NCBI GenBank assembly: GCA_023159155.1
Contig: JAJNNX010000021.1
Coordinates: forward strand, 739,417 to 803,416
Length of the DNA stretch: 64,000 nucleotides
Source: Ustulina deusta
Taxonomy: Eukaryota > Ascomycota > Sordariomycetes > Xylariales > Xylariaceae
Direction: 5' to 3'
A program made the translations under genes and the position numbers. Below, piece after piece: positions 1 through 12,800 of the stretch. The notes beneath the pieces were generated by a model. That model made no database searches, was not told the DNA's origin, and saw only the letters and a program-made list of their open reading frames with translations. The first letter of the stretch is position 1. Every line of letters begins with the position of its first letter.

Positions 1-3000
1 TCTAATCTTATATAAATAATTTTATAGTTAGTAAAAAGCTTTAATAACTTTTAAGCATTTTTTTTTTGTTGCGTTATAATTTAATTTAAGTTTTTTTTAA
101 ATTTTTAATTTATATTTAGATAAATATATTTTATTTTTAATTAATTAATAAAATATGGCGTTTTATTTTTTTTTAAAGCGTTAATTTTTAGTTAGATTTT
201 TTTAGCTTTATAATCTAAAATAATTAAATAAAAAATAGTTATTAAAACTTATTATAATATTATTATTGTTTGTTTTTAATTATTTTTTTAAATAAACTTA
301 ATATTATACTAAAAAATATAGTTAGTAGAAATACTATTATAATATATGTTTTTATTTATATTTAATAATAATTATTTATTTTTAAAAAGCTTTTATTTTT
401 ATAATATTGCGATATATTATTTATTTTAGAATTTTAAATATTTTGGCTCTCATAGGTTTGTAGCTATTAGTTTTATAAAAATATCTAACTAGTATTATTA
501 TTACTTTATATTATTTGTTTTTAATATTGTTTGTAGTAGCACTTACTAATTTAAAATTTAGCAAAATTATATTAATATTTTTAATATGTTTAAAAATAAA
601 TTGCTATATGCTAAAAGTAACTTTTTAATTATTATAACAAATAATTAATTTTTTAATTTTTATATTATTAAAAAATAGTTTATATTTTTTAAATATAATA
701 TTATATAGTATTTGGCTAACTATTTTAAAAAAATAAGCTACTAAATTTATTATATTTTAAAAAAGTGTTATTATTTATAGAATTTTAAATAATATAAAAA
801 AAGCTATTAGTGCTTAACTAAAAAAAAAAAAAAATATTTAATTATATTTAAAAAAAAAGTTAATTATTAATAAGATTTTATATATAGTAATTTTTTTAGT
901 AAATTTATTATAGCTTTTTAGTAAAAAAATATTTTAAATTATAATTATGTTTAGTTTAGTAGTAGAGTTAATTAGTTTAAGCTTTTTAAATTTTTTTTTA
1001 TTACGAACTATATGTTTTAATATATACTATATTTTTTTAATTTTATTAAAATCTTAAGCTAAAGCTATTTTATATTTATATAATATTTTAATTAAAAGTT
1101 TTTTTTTTAATTAGTAAATTTTAATGTTTTTATATTTTTTTTAATTTTTTAACAGTAATTTTTAGTTAATTAAGTTTTTTTAAGTTATATAGCAAAATAT
1201 AAATAAATTTTTAAATAAATGTTTCCTTTTTTAGACATTTTATTTAGTTTGCGCTAATTATATACTTTTATTAAAGGTTTTTTTTTTTAATTAATTAACC
1301 CTAAAAGTATAAAACTATTATATTTTATATTATTAACTAAATAGACTTTTTTTAATTTAGGCTTATATATTATAAATATTAAAATAAAAAAAAGGAAAAA
1401 TATTATTTATTTAGTTTTTAAAAGTTTAGCTTTTTTTGTTTTTTTTATAGCTTTATAAATAATAGTTCTAAAAATTGTTAAAAATTTACTATTTAATAAA
1501 ATACTTATAAAAAAAGTATTATTGTTTAGTTTTAGTATTTGGTTTATATAGTTTATAGGTAGCTAATTAGCGTTATAAAAATATTCTTATATAATTTTAT
1601 TATTTAGGTTTAGTACTAAATTAAAAGTCATTTTAGTAGTACATAATAAAAATAAAATTTGAATATTAATTAAAAACTAATTATAGCTATTTATAGTAGC
1701 TCTTTATATATAAATAGCTATTAGTTTTTTATAGCCCTAATTGCTAATTTGTTATAAAAGTATAATTAAATAGGCAAGGTTATAAAAGCAATAATATATG
1801 TATTACTAAAAATAAATGTAGCTATTAGAACTAAATTTTTAAAATAAAAAATATAGTTTATAATTTTTAAAAAATTTATTTTTAAAAATAAAAAAGTAAC
1901 TATTTTTTTATTTAAAATTATATATATAAAAATAGCTTATATATATTTTTTAGCAATTTATATTAATTAAACAATAATTCTTTTATATAATTATAAAAGT
2001 ACTTTTAGTTTAATAAAATATTTATTTTAAGTTATTTAAATATTAATTATAAAAAATTAGTTATTTTTAATATAACTTTTTATTAAAATATATAATTAAG
2101 CGCTAGTATTAAAAAATCTAATAATTAATAAACTTTTTAATAATTTCTTAATTCTTACTATAATTTTAAGTATAGTTTTTATATAGTTTTTTATATTTTA
2201 TAAAAATATACTTGTTTAAAAAGTTTTATAAACTTTTTTTATAAATTTTTGTAGCGTTATATATATATTATTAATTTCTAAAATAGGTATATTTAGTATT
2301 TATTAATTATTTGCTTTAAACTTAGGTTTATATAGTTAATTTAATCTAATTGTTTTTTTGCCTAATATTTATTTTATTTTAAAGGCCTATACTACAAATA
2401 ATTCTAATATATTAAAAAATAAACTTAGCAGTTCTTTCTAAATTAACCTTATTTTAGCTTTAAACAAATTATTAATTTTATTAAAAAATACTTAGCGTTT
2501 TTTTATTTCTAAAATAAATAAAAGTACTTGCTAATTAGTACTTATATTTATTATAACACTAATTATTTTATAAAATTAAATAATATTATAAGTTTTAGGC
2601 GTAGTATTATTTTTTTATTTAAGCATTTTTTTTTTGTTATTATAGCTTTTATATAAGCTTATATATTAAATATACTAATAGGGTCTAGAACTATAAATAC
2701 TAATAACTTATTTAAAAAAACAATTTAATTAATTATTTTTAATACTATAAACTTTTGCTTATTTTAGTATTTTTGCTATTTATTATATTAAAATTTTAAA
2801 TAGTTTTTTTTAGCTAAAATATTAAGCTTTTATTATTTTATAAAAACTAAATTAGTTTAAAATCTTCTTTTAAAATTAGACTAATTAATTATAATTAGTT
2901 GTTTAAATATTAAAACAAGTAATTAAGCTAAGTTATTTAAAATATTTTTATTTTTGTTAAGTTTTAAGTTTTATAATTAGGTTTTATTTTTAAAATTTAG

Positions 3001-4858
3001 ATTTTTTAAAATATAATTAAATTTATATAAAGCTTTATAAGCTACTAGAACTACTAAAAAATATTTATTAAAACAGTTGTAATAAATCTATATTAAAGCT
3101 AAAAATATAAATCTATTTTTTTTTTTTTTAATATTTTATTTAGGTTAATTATAAACAAGCAAATATAATAAAATATATATAATAAACTAATATACTAAGC
3201 TTTAAAGTTATATTTTTTATATAAAGCTTTAAAGTTTTTTGCTTTTTTTTTTTAATTTATAGCTTTATTATATATAATCTTTAACTTTATAAAACTAATA
3301 TTTATATAGATTATTATTAATGTTTTTAAAATTATTCTAGTTGTTTAATTAGTTATATTTTTAAAAGTTTAATTGTTATGTTTAAGTAGCAAAAGCTCTA
3401 AATTAGCTATTTTTATATTACTACCTGCTTTGCTAGCTAATTTTTTAATAAAACATTTAATTAAAAAAAGCATAGTATTAATTTTAGTTAATTAATAATT
3501 ATATTATTTTAATTATTGCTTTAATTATTTAAATATTATAAATAAAAAAGTTTTTTATTTTAGTTATTAATTGTTTAATTACTAGGTCTATATATATATA
3601 AACTATTAAAAATATAATAAAAAAAATAGTTATAAATAGCTAAATTAAAAAAATAACTAGTAAAGCTTAAAATAATTATATTTATATAGCTTACTAAATA
3701 AAATAAAAAAATATATTTAGCAATAGTTCTAAGCTAGTAGTACTATTTAAAAAACTTAATATTATTATTTATAACTAAAGAAAAGATTTTAAGTTGGCTT
3801 ATTATTTAAAAATATTTATAGTATTAGTATATTTCTTTTATTATAAATTATTTTTAATAATTTTATATTTATTAAAAATGCTTTTAAAATAATTAAAAAA
3901 GATTAATTTGATTAAGTTATATAAATAAAACTTTTTAGGTATTAAAAAGATTTTTTAGCTAAGTTTATTAACTAAAGCTATATATTTTAAAAAAAATTAA
4001 ACATAATATTAAAGAATTTTTTTAAGACTTAAAAAAGCTTAATAAGTTATTTTTTTTATAATTAGGTTTGCTTAAGATTAATTGTTTTATATTTTTGTTT
4101 TAAGTTTATAATAGTTTAATTTTAATTAATACAAAAACTAATAATATATTAAACTATATGTTTTTTAATTATAACTTTTATTTAGCATAATAATTAATTA
4201 ACTTATTTAATTTATAAAAACCTATATAACTTAAAAAGTCTTTTTATTAAATTAGTTCTAAAAACAAAATATAAAATTAAAAATAAATAAACTAATAATA
4301 TATAAAACTATAATATTTCTAAAAGCTAATTATATAAATATTAAAAACTTAGCTAGCTAATATTTATTAGTCTAATTATTAGTTAGTATAGTATTAGAAA
4401 TAAATATATTTATAATTAGAGTATTTAGAGTAAACTTTATTAGAAAAAGCCTAAAATTTTATAGTTATTTTAAAACGTTTAAGTTATTTATTCTAGATTG
4501 CTAATTAAGATTATTAATATATAAAAGTAATAAAATAATAAATATTTTAAAAATAAAATAATAGTTTTTAGGTTTTAATAATATTTTTTTGTTTAATATT
4601 AAAAGTTTATATATATTTAAGTTTAGCAAATATATTAGCTTTTTTAATATAACTATAGTTAGGTTTTATGTTTTTTTATAGATCTAATAAAAGTAGTATA
4701 GTATTATTAGTATTTTTATAGTTAGTTGTTTTAAAAACAATAGTTCTATTAATATTTTATATTTATTTAATTTTTATTATAGTTAGTTTTTTATTATTTT
4801 TATATTATATTATTAAATTATATTAAAAGTTTAGCTTTATATAAAGATTTATTAGAAA
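1..4858. other. Unresolved AT-rich, RIP-like decayed DNA
   Basis: No reading frame, splice structure or known domain could be recognised on either strand. The sequence is almost entirely A and T, with occasional AGCT and TAGC words and very few CpG, as expected of old repeat copies saturated by C-to-T change on both strands. It is probably dead transposon DNA, but I could not assign a class and found no long match to the other repeats in the window. Confidence 0.6.
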
Positions 4859-4949
4859 GAATATAACTAATTAGTATAATTAGTGGTTAGTCTTTGTATA
4901 TTAGGTATATTAGCTAGAAATATTGGTTTTTGATTATAGGTCGCGCTCC
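4859..4949 (+). pseudogene. tRNA-like remnant
   Basis: A 91-nt stretch has an A-box-like TAGTATAATTAGTGG and a degraded B-box-like segment near 4925-4935. Its 3' arm CGCGCTC (4942-4948) would pair completely with the 5' arm GAATATA (4859-4865) if three A's were restored to G, which are all RIP-type changes. The length suits a long-variable-arm or intron-containing tRNA. No anticodon arm is convincing. It may be a dead tRNA gene or the head of a tRNA-derived SINE, since repeat C follows about 80 bp downstream. Confidence 0.28.
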
Positions 4950-5031
4950 AAAAAGCATTAAGTAATATTTTTTTGTTATTTTATTAAAAATACTAATAAA
5001 ATAGAGCAAGGCTCCTAATCGGTATATTGCA

Positions 5032-5365
5032 TACTTAAACTAACTAAATCTATTTAATCTTTTTAGTATTAGACGATATTTTCTAGCTTGCAAATTTTTA
5101 TATATATTAAGTTAAGATTTAATTTATAATTATAAATAAAAATATAATAATTAATTAATAAAAATAAATTTTTAATTTCTATCTAATATTTTATAATAAT
5201 TATTTATTGTTTGTTGCTTAAAAAAAAAAGTTTTTTATAGTTTTAAATAAAAACACGCATTTTTTATATCTTTTGTCTTATAATTTCCGAGGTCTCTAAG
5301 AATGTGTTCTATTTTATAACTAAGGACCTATCTCCTATACACGCGCACCAGCCCTACTGCACTAC
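5032..5365 (+). repeat. Repeat C, copy 1
   Basis: About 334 bp that recurs in direct orientation at 8,667-8,998. Shared landmarks include ATTTTCTAGCTTGC-type, ATATTAAGTTAA-type and TAATAATTAATTAATAAAA segments in the same order and spacing. Differences between copies are mostly transitions. The last 80 bp of this copy keep more G and C than copy 2, including GCACCAGCCCTACTGC near the end. Class unknown: a tRNA-headed SINE (tRNA-like sequence lies just upstream) or a pair of LTRs are both possible. Confidence 0.7.
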
Positions 5366-5581
5366 ATGCGTAGCGCTATATATATATTGCTATATATATA
5401 TATAAAGTATAGAACGTATAAGTTATATAAGTATAAGTAGATTGCTATATAATTTATATAAGCAATTGCTTGTATGCCTATATCTTTTACATAGACTAAC
5501 TAATTAGTACAGCAAACAAATAAACGGATCGGTATGAACGGTGTAGGGCTAATCGGAAAGCCTTTGCGTGGGTAATTAATA

Positions 5582-5633
5582 TATGTACGAGCAGGTTTAT
5601 ATAAAAAATTATATGTGCGCCTGCTCGTACATA
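5582..5633. repeat. Perfect 14-bp inverted repeat (hairpin)
   Basis: Arms TATGTACGAGCAGG (5582-5595) and CCTGCTCGTACATA (5620-5633) are exact reverse complements around a 24-nt loop. The arms retain CpG and are GC-rich compared with their surroundings, so they have escaped the C-to-T decay around them. Function unknown. Confidence 0.85.
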
Positions 5634-5979
5634 ACTAAAAAACGTGGTAGACTTGCTAATTAACAGCGAATATAACTAAAAATCGCATAAAACGTGGTTA
5701 ATTTGCTAATTAACGCATATATAACAAAATAGCTAAAAATTACTGTTCAATAGCAAATATAGCTAAAAATTGCTAATTAATAACAAATAAAATATAATGT
5801 ATTAATGTAAGCATATATATATATAAATTAGTATAAGTGGCTACTTATACGTGTATATATTAGCTAAGTCGTTAATTAATCGTACGTATAACGGCTAAAC
5901 TAGCTAACATGTATATATAATTAATTAATACATATATAACTAAATTAACTAATTAGCAGTATAGTAGTCCGTTAATTAG

Positions 5980-8100
5980 CGAATAAACAATAGTTTTTTT
6001 TAGATTATAGGTATAAAAACATATTTATATATAAATTATATAAAGATCTACTTATATAGCTATAAAATATAAAAACTAAACATATAGCTATTAAAACAAA
6101 GGACTAGCTAATTAATAATATAGCAATTTATTAATTAAAACTATAAATAAATGCTTTTTTGTAAGCTATAAATATATTTGTATATAAATTTATATATGAA
6201 TATGTTTGTAGGCTACTAAACATAAACAGTCTAGCTAATCAATAATATAGCAATAATTTAAAAGGCAATATATAGCGCTAAATATTGCAATAAAAAAAAC
6301 AATGTTTTTAAAACAAAGCTTTAAAAACAAAAGTTAAATAGTACTTCTTTTAGACTATACATATTTGAGCTAACTCTTATATAAACTATATAGGCACTTG
6401 TTTATATAGCGACTTGTATAGGGAACTGGCTAATTAATAGTATAGAAGCCTAAAAACAACGAAAAATAATAAAAATGCCGAATTTGCTAAAAACGCCAAA
6501 AATGCTAAAAACGCCAAAAATGCCAAAAATGCTAAATAACAAAATTGACAAAAATAGAAGTATATGTATAGCTAACAAAGGTTTAGAGCGGACTTTTCTG
6601 TAAGCTATAGCGCTACAAGTATATTTATATATAAAATATATAAAGATCTATTTATAGGACTATTTATAACAGGGGATCCGGCTAACCGCTAATAAAACAC
6701 TAACTAAAGGACTAAACAAAAGATTTAAAGCAATAGCTTTTTATAAGTAATATATATATAAGCAGGTTTATATAGAAATTTATATAGTAACTTATTTGTA
6801 TAAATATTTAAATATAGATTTAATTAATTAATGCAGCAATAATATATATAGCTAGCAATAAGCTAATTATAAACTAGAACAAAAGTTTTCCTAGAAGCTA
6901 GACATTTGTAAGCTAGTTTATATAGTAACTTATATAAGACTTAGCTTATAGGTATATTTGGATCGGGGTATTGTATTTATAAAAGCAATTAGCTGATCGA
7001 TTAGGTGATTAGTTAACTAATTGGTAGTTTAGAACAAAGATTTCTTTTGGACTAGAAAGCATACAAGTATATTTATATATAAAATATATATAGGTCTGCT
7101 TTAACAACTTTTTAATAAAAAGATTAACTAATTAATTAATTTAGCAATATATATAGCTAGCTAATAAAGCAAGAGGCCAATTAGGCTAATTAACGTATAT
7201 ATGATTAGCTTAGCTAACAAGGCCTAAAAAACAAAGGTAATTAGCTAATCGGTATATTATATATATAGCGTACAAGTAAAAGCGCGTTTATATATAAATT
7301 TATATAACAGACTGCTTAAATATATATATAAACATATAAACTAACTAATTAACATAAACTAAGCTAAATTAGCTAATTAATATATATTATATATATAAAC
7401 AAACTAATTAATATATATAGCTAGCCTAGCTAACTAGAATAGCTTTTTAAACTAATGGACCAAAGGCTTTTTATAGGTTATATAGCTATAAACAAGTTTG
7501 TATACAAAGTTGTATAGCGGGTTGTTTATAAGTATATTCTAGTAAAAGACTCGGTAGTAAATATATATAGCTAAAGGAGCAAGGGTAGCAAAGCTAATTA
7601 ATATAGCTAGGCTAGCTTAGTTAGTTATATAGATATATAAACGGACTAATTAATACAAACTAGGCTTTCTAAAAAATATATAGCTATAAGCAGATTTATA
7701 TATAGATTTATATAAAGAGCTACTTATAAATATATTTATATAGGGAATTAACTAGTTAATTGGCTGATTAATAGGTTAGCTAGGTTAGTTAGTCTAACTA
7801 AGTTAGCTAGGTTAGTTTTTATGCAGAGCTAGCATTAAAGCAATTAATAGGTTATAAATATATTTATATAATAATTTATATAAAAAAGCGTTAAGCAATT
7901 AGTTTCTAATTATAAGTTGTGCTTTAAAAAGTAATAAGTATTTGCAAGCATTATTATATATAAATTTATATAAAAAACTACTTTATTATAGTTTTACTAA
8001 AGATATTATTAAAAAAAAATAAGGCAATTTAATACTAAAACAATTAAAAATAACAAAAACTAACTAAAACGTTTATTACTAAAAAACTAGTATAAATGCT
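5980..8100 (+). repeat. Degenerate satellite-like tandem repeat tract
   Basis: Roughly ten irregular units of about 150-220 bp. Each has a core like GTATATTTATATATAAA followed by TATATAAAGATCTACTTATA-type sequence, and then an AGCTAATTAATAATATAGCAA-type spacer. Clear cores lie near 6025, 6165, 6625, 6750, 7065, 7280, 7480, 7690, 7855 and 7960. Units vary in length and have insertions. No coding frame is visible. The tract lies between the two copies of repeat C and may be non-coding DNA internal to that element or an old satellite. Confidence 0.55.
6471..6534 (+). repeat. 9-bp minisatellite
   Basis: Seven or so near-tandem units of AAAAAYGCY (AAAAATGCC, AAAAACGCC, AAAAATGCT), with one diverged unit near the start. 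Several units retain CpG. It lies inside the larger satellite-like tract. Confidence 0.75.
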
Positions 8101-8159
8101 ATATATATAAAGTAAGTGTTGCTTTAAGAAGTTCGAAAGCTTTTATAGCTATTCGAACC

Positions 8160-8280
8160 TTTTAAATATAGCCGAAGATCAGCCGGTTCGGGCCGCGGGC
8201 GGCCCAAATACGGCTAACAATTAATGTGCAGCTATATTCGCAGCTGCCAGCGGGCCACTAGCACCAGCCCTGCTACATTA
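8160..8280. other. Short GC-retaining island
   Basis: About 120 bp containing GGTTCGGGCCGCGGGCGGCC, CAGCTGCCAGCGGGCC and GCACCAGCCCTGCTAC. Such CpG-rich sequence stands out sharply between decayed tracts. The 11-bp GCACCAGCCCT also occurs at the end of repeat C copy 1, and GCGGGCCACTAG (8250-8261) is one base from the motif at 61,051-61,062. It ends exactly where the truncated B copy begins. No gene was recognised. Confidence 0.7.
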
Positions 8281-8663
8281 TAAAACTATAAAAATAAATA
8301 TATATAATAATAGTTAATAAATTTATAAATAATTATAAAAATAATAATAAAATAAAATATTTTTAAAAAACTATATAAATTTAATATTATTAGTTATTTT
8401 AAATTAAAACTATATTTAAACTTTTAGTTTTAAAAAAAAAATAACAATTAGTATAGTTTTAGTAAAACTTGCAAAAACTCTAGACTTATATAGCAATAAA
8501 ATAGAAAATTTATATATAAACTAACCTATAACTTTGTAGTTATATATATAAAATCTATATCTATTTATTTTATAAACTTCAAAAAAAAATTTTTTAAGCT
8601 TAAAATCTTTATTTATAGTATTAATAAACTAGCTATAAAAGCTTTACTCGACTGATTGTAACA
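8281..8663 (+). mobile_element. Element B copy 3: 3' internal end plus LTR
   Basis: 8440-8663 is an LTR in coding orientation. It ends in TGTAACA with GACTGAT before it, the least decayed version of this end in the window. 8281-8439 is reverse-complementary to the interior just inside the 16.5-kb LTR of the full copy. The element is cut off abruptly at 8280, at the GC island. The insertion lies immediately upstream of repeat C copy 2, which starts at 8667. No coding capacity remains. Confidence 0.8.
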
Positions 8664-8666
8664 GTA

Positions 8667-8998
8667 TACTAAAACTAACCAAACCTATTTAATTTTCCGT
8701 ATCGGACTACGTTTTCTAGCTTGCGGATTTTTGTACGTATTAAGTTAAAATCTAATTCGTAAATATAAATAAAAACATAATAATTAATTAATAAAACAAA
8801 TCTTTAATTTTTATTTAGTATTTTTTAATAATTATTTGTTATAGTATATATAAAAAAAAAAAAGTTTTTAGTAGTTCTAAATAAAAACATATATTTATTA
8901 TATTTTTTGTTCCATAATTTTTAAAGTTTTTAAAAATATATTCTATTCTATAACTAAAAACTTATTTTATATATATATATACTAGCTTTATTATAAAC
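8667..8998 (+). repeat. Repeat C, copy 2
   Basis: Direct-orientation match to 5032-5365 over its full length. The first 100 bp are less decayed here (TTTTCCGTATCGGACTACG, with CpG retained), while the 3' 80 bp are more decayed than copy 1. It begins 3 bp after the element B LTR, so B appears to have inserted at or near its left end. Confidence 0.7.
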
Positions 8999-10595
8999 TT
9001 TCTAAATTATTAGGTTTTTATTTATAAATTATAATAACTAACTTAAACTATAACTAATTAGTTATTTATTTTTTTTAGATTTTTACTGCTAGAGTTTTTT
9101 AGTTTTTATATTTATTTTTTATAATTTAACTTTTTGGTTTTTTTTTTTTTTTAGCGCTGTTTAAGCAGCTTTTTAATTTTTAGGTTTTTTAATATTTGTT
9201 TAATTAACTATATATATTTATAAATTCTATTTTTTTAGAACTTTTATTTAGTAAAAAAGTTTAACATAAAATATTTTTTTAGAATAAAAAAAAATTTACT
9301 AGTAAATAAATTTTTTATAAATTATAATTTAAGTTTTATTATTATTAAAAGAAGATTAATATTATTTATTAAAATTAAATATATTAAAATTTTAATATTT
9401 TTAACTAAATCTTTTAAACTTAAATATAGTCGTTAAAATATTTTTTTAATTAGCTTTATCTTAACTTTTTAAGCAATCTAGCAACTATTATTTTTTTATT
9501 TTAAGTAATATTAATTAAAAAAAAAGCTTTGTTTTAATAACTATAATTTTAATATATAATTTTATTTTTTTAATAATATTTAAGCAATTTTTTATAATTT
9601 TAATATTTACTACTAAGTTATAAATTTTTTAAAAAAATATTTAAATATTTAAAAAATAATATTATATAAATACTATATACTAAACTATAGCTTAACTAAT
9701 TATTTTAAATATATATAAAAAAAATTTATTAAAAAGCAACTTTAAAATGTATTAATTAACAATATTTTTAAAAGCTTATATTTAGTATTTATAAATAAAT
9801 TATTAATATTTTATATTTTGCTTAAAAACTAAATTAATAAAATAAACAGTTTATTTTTATTTATTAATAATTATAATAAAAAATAATTTAATTAATTGCT
9901 ATTTGTTTTAAAAAGTTTAAATTTATTAAATATTATTTATTTAATTTTAAAAATGAATATAATTATAAATATTTTTTATTAAGTTTTATAAATTAAGCTA
10001 TAAAATAATTAAATAATCTAAATAATTATTTATAAGCTATTTTTATATTTAGCTTATAGAGCTAAATAGCAAGTTATACTTTAATATTTATAGTATTAGC
10101 CTAAATATATTGTTTTTATTTAATTATTATATTAATAATCCAAATACTAAAGCTATTAGTTATTTAAATATTTTTAGAAATAAAAAAAGAATTAATTATT
10201 TTTTAAAGAATTTGTTATTTATATATTAATAATTATTATAAAAAAACATATTAATAAAAATCCTAATTTTATTAGTTATTAAATATTATAATAATAAAAG
10301 AATACTTTTATATTTTAAGTTATATTAACTATATATTTTTATAATTAAATCTTATAAATATTTATAATGCTTTAAGTAAAGTTTTATAGGTTAAAAATTA
10401 ATAAATAAAATAATTAGCTAAAAAATTAGCTAGGCTGGCTAGATTAATTAAGTTTATAATTAAAAATCTAAAACTAGCTTTTTTATATGAACAATAATAT
10501 AATTTTTATAATATTTTAATAAATTATTTTATATATTTTTGTTTAGATTATGAGGTTTTTAATTTGTAGTATTTATTATTCTTTTTTAAAGGTTT
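8999..10595. other. Unresolved AT-rich decayed DNA
   Basis: No gene, known repeat or RNA feature was recognised. Base composition and word usage match the other RIP-like tracts. Confidence 0.6.
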
Positions 10596-11301
10596 TATAA
10601 TAGTTAGTATAGTTTTAGCAAGACTTGCAAAAACTCTAGACTTATATAGCGATAAAATAAGAAGTCTATGCATAAACCAACTTATAACTCTGCAGCTATA
10701 TATATAAAGTCTGTATCTATCTACTTTATAAACTCTGACTTTTTTTTTTTTAGCTTAGAGTTTTTGTTTATAGTATTAATAAACTAGCTATAAAAATATT
10801 ATTTAATTAATTATAATACTATTTTAAGCTTTTTAATTATTTAATAATAAATATTTAATAAATATATATTTTTTATTTTATTATAATTAGTAAAATATAA
10901 ATCTAATTTTAATATAATTTAAAAAAAAAATTTAATGTTTATATTGCTTAAAAGTTAATAATTTATATAAAACTTAATTTTAAATATTTTAAATTTATTT
11001 TTAGTTCTTAAATAATTAAAATAATTCTAGCTTTTAAGTATAGTTAGTTTATTATTATTAAATAATCTTAAAAAAAAATTTTTATAAAAAAAAAAAGATT
11101 TTATATTAGATTTTTTTATAAATGTTTTAAGCGAACTAATATTTAAAATTTTTTTTTTAAAAAATAAAAAATTAGAACTTAACAAAGCAAAATTTAAATT
11201 AAAGCTAAAATAATTTAAAATAAGTAATATATTTAAAAATATATTCAAAAATATTAAAGCTATATAAATTTATAATTTTATATTAGTTCTAGTAGAACTT
11301 T
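10596..11301 (+). mobile_element. Element B copy 2: LTR plus 5' internal start
   Basis: 10596-10818 is an LTR in coding orientation (TATAATAG start, TATAATA end, decayed from TGTAACA). 10819-11301 is the reverse complement of about 21,850-22,383 in the full copy. Matching landmarks include the long T run near 11,150 and ATTAGTTCTAGTAGAACTTT-type sequence near 11,285. The copy stops at 11,301, where the inverted Gypsy A element begins. I infer that A inserted into B here, or that both were truncated at the join. Confidence 0.8.
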
Positions 11302-12765
11302 TGTTATAGCGATTTAATTATTTATTAAAAATAATAATTATTATATAAAATTATAAGAATGTTTATTTATTTATAGATATAATAAATATATTTATAGTTA
11401 TACTTATTAAATGTTTTTTTTAAATAAAGCTACTTGTTTTAAGTTATAAATGCTTTTTATAATTTAATATTTTTAAATTTCTGTATTATATAACATGTAA
11501 TACTTATTTTATTTTTATTTTTTTAGTTTTTATATTTTTTTATTATTTTTATAATTTTGTTTAATTTAATAAAGTTTTGTTTTATTTTATTAAAAATATT
11601 TTTATAGTTATTAAGTACTTTCATTATTTGTTCCAAAATATTTTTAGTATTTGTTTTATATATTTTAGTAATATATATAGCTTTTTATAGTTAAAGTTTA
11701 ATAATAATAATTTTTTTAGTTATTTTATTATTATTAGAGTTAAGTTTATTAATTTAGATAGCTAGCTTAGTAATAACTTTATTTTATTATTTAAATTTAA
11801 TTTTATAGCTATTAAGTTAAGCTTTTAGGTCGTTAAGTTTAGTTTATATAGTATTTAAATTAATTTTTTTATAATTTTTTTATAGTTAAACTTAATTTGT
11901 ATTAAGTTTGTTTAGTTAAGCTTTATTAGTTATTTTATAATTGTTAGATTAAAGCTATTATTTAAAAATATAAATTTAAAAGCTAAAATATTAGTTTTAT
12001 TAAAAAGTAAAGATTTTTATATTTCTTTTTAATTTTTGGTTTTTATAATATTTATATATTTTGTTTTAAAGTTTTATATAAAACTATTAGCTATAAAAAG
12101 TTTTTTGTTATTTTTATTAAATAGTTTAATAAGTTTTTTAATAACTAAGTTATAAAAAAAGTTAGATTTTTTTATTTTGTTATTAAAATAAGCAAAAGTT
12201 TTATTAAAATTATTTGTCTTGCTATATAGTTTTTTAAAGATTATTAGGTTACTATTAAACCTATTATAAATATTTTATTAATTATTACTTTTAGTTTTTT
12301 TTTTATTATAAATATTATTTTTTAAATTATTATTATTATATAATGTTTGTTTTTTATAGCTATATAGTACTACATAAAACTTATTTTTATTATTATTATT
12401 ATTATTATTATTTTTAAATAATTTAATAGTAATAGTTAGCTATTTTTTATTTTTAATGCTTAATTTATTATTTTTATTCTTTTTATTCTTTTTTTTTATT
12501 TCGATAGATTTTTTTTAGTATAGTATTTTTTTTAAGTACTATTTTTAATAAAAATAATATTATATTTAGTAGTTTTTTTGGCTGTAGTGAATTTTTTTTT
12601 TTATAGCCTAATTTAAAAACTTTGAATGTTTTTTTTAGTTGTTTGTGATAAGTTAATAGGTTTAGCAGTTTTTTTAGTATTTTTATTATTTTTGTTATTA
12701 TTTTGATTAAAACTTATAACTATATATTTATTTTTAATATTATTATATATTATAGTAAGTATAAC

Positions 12766-12800
<35 letters not shown>

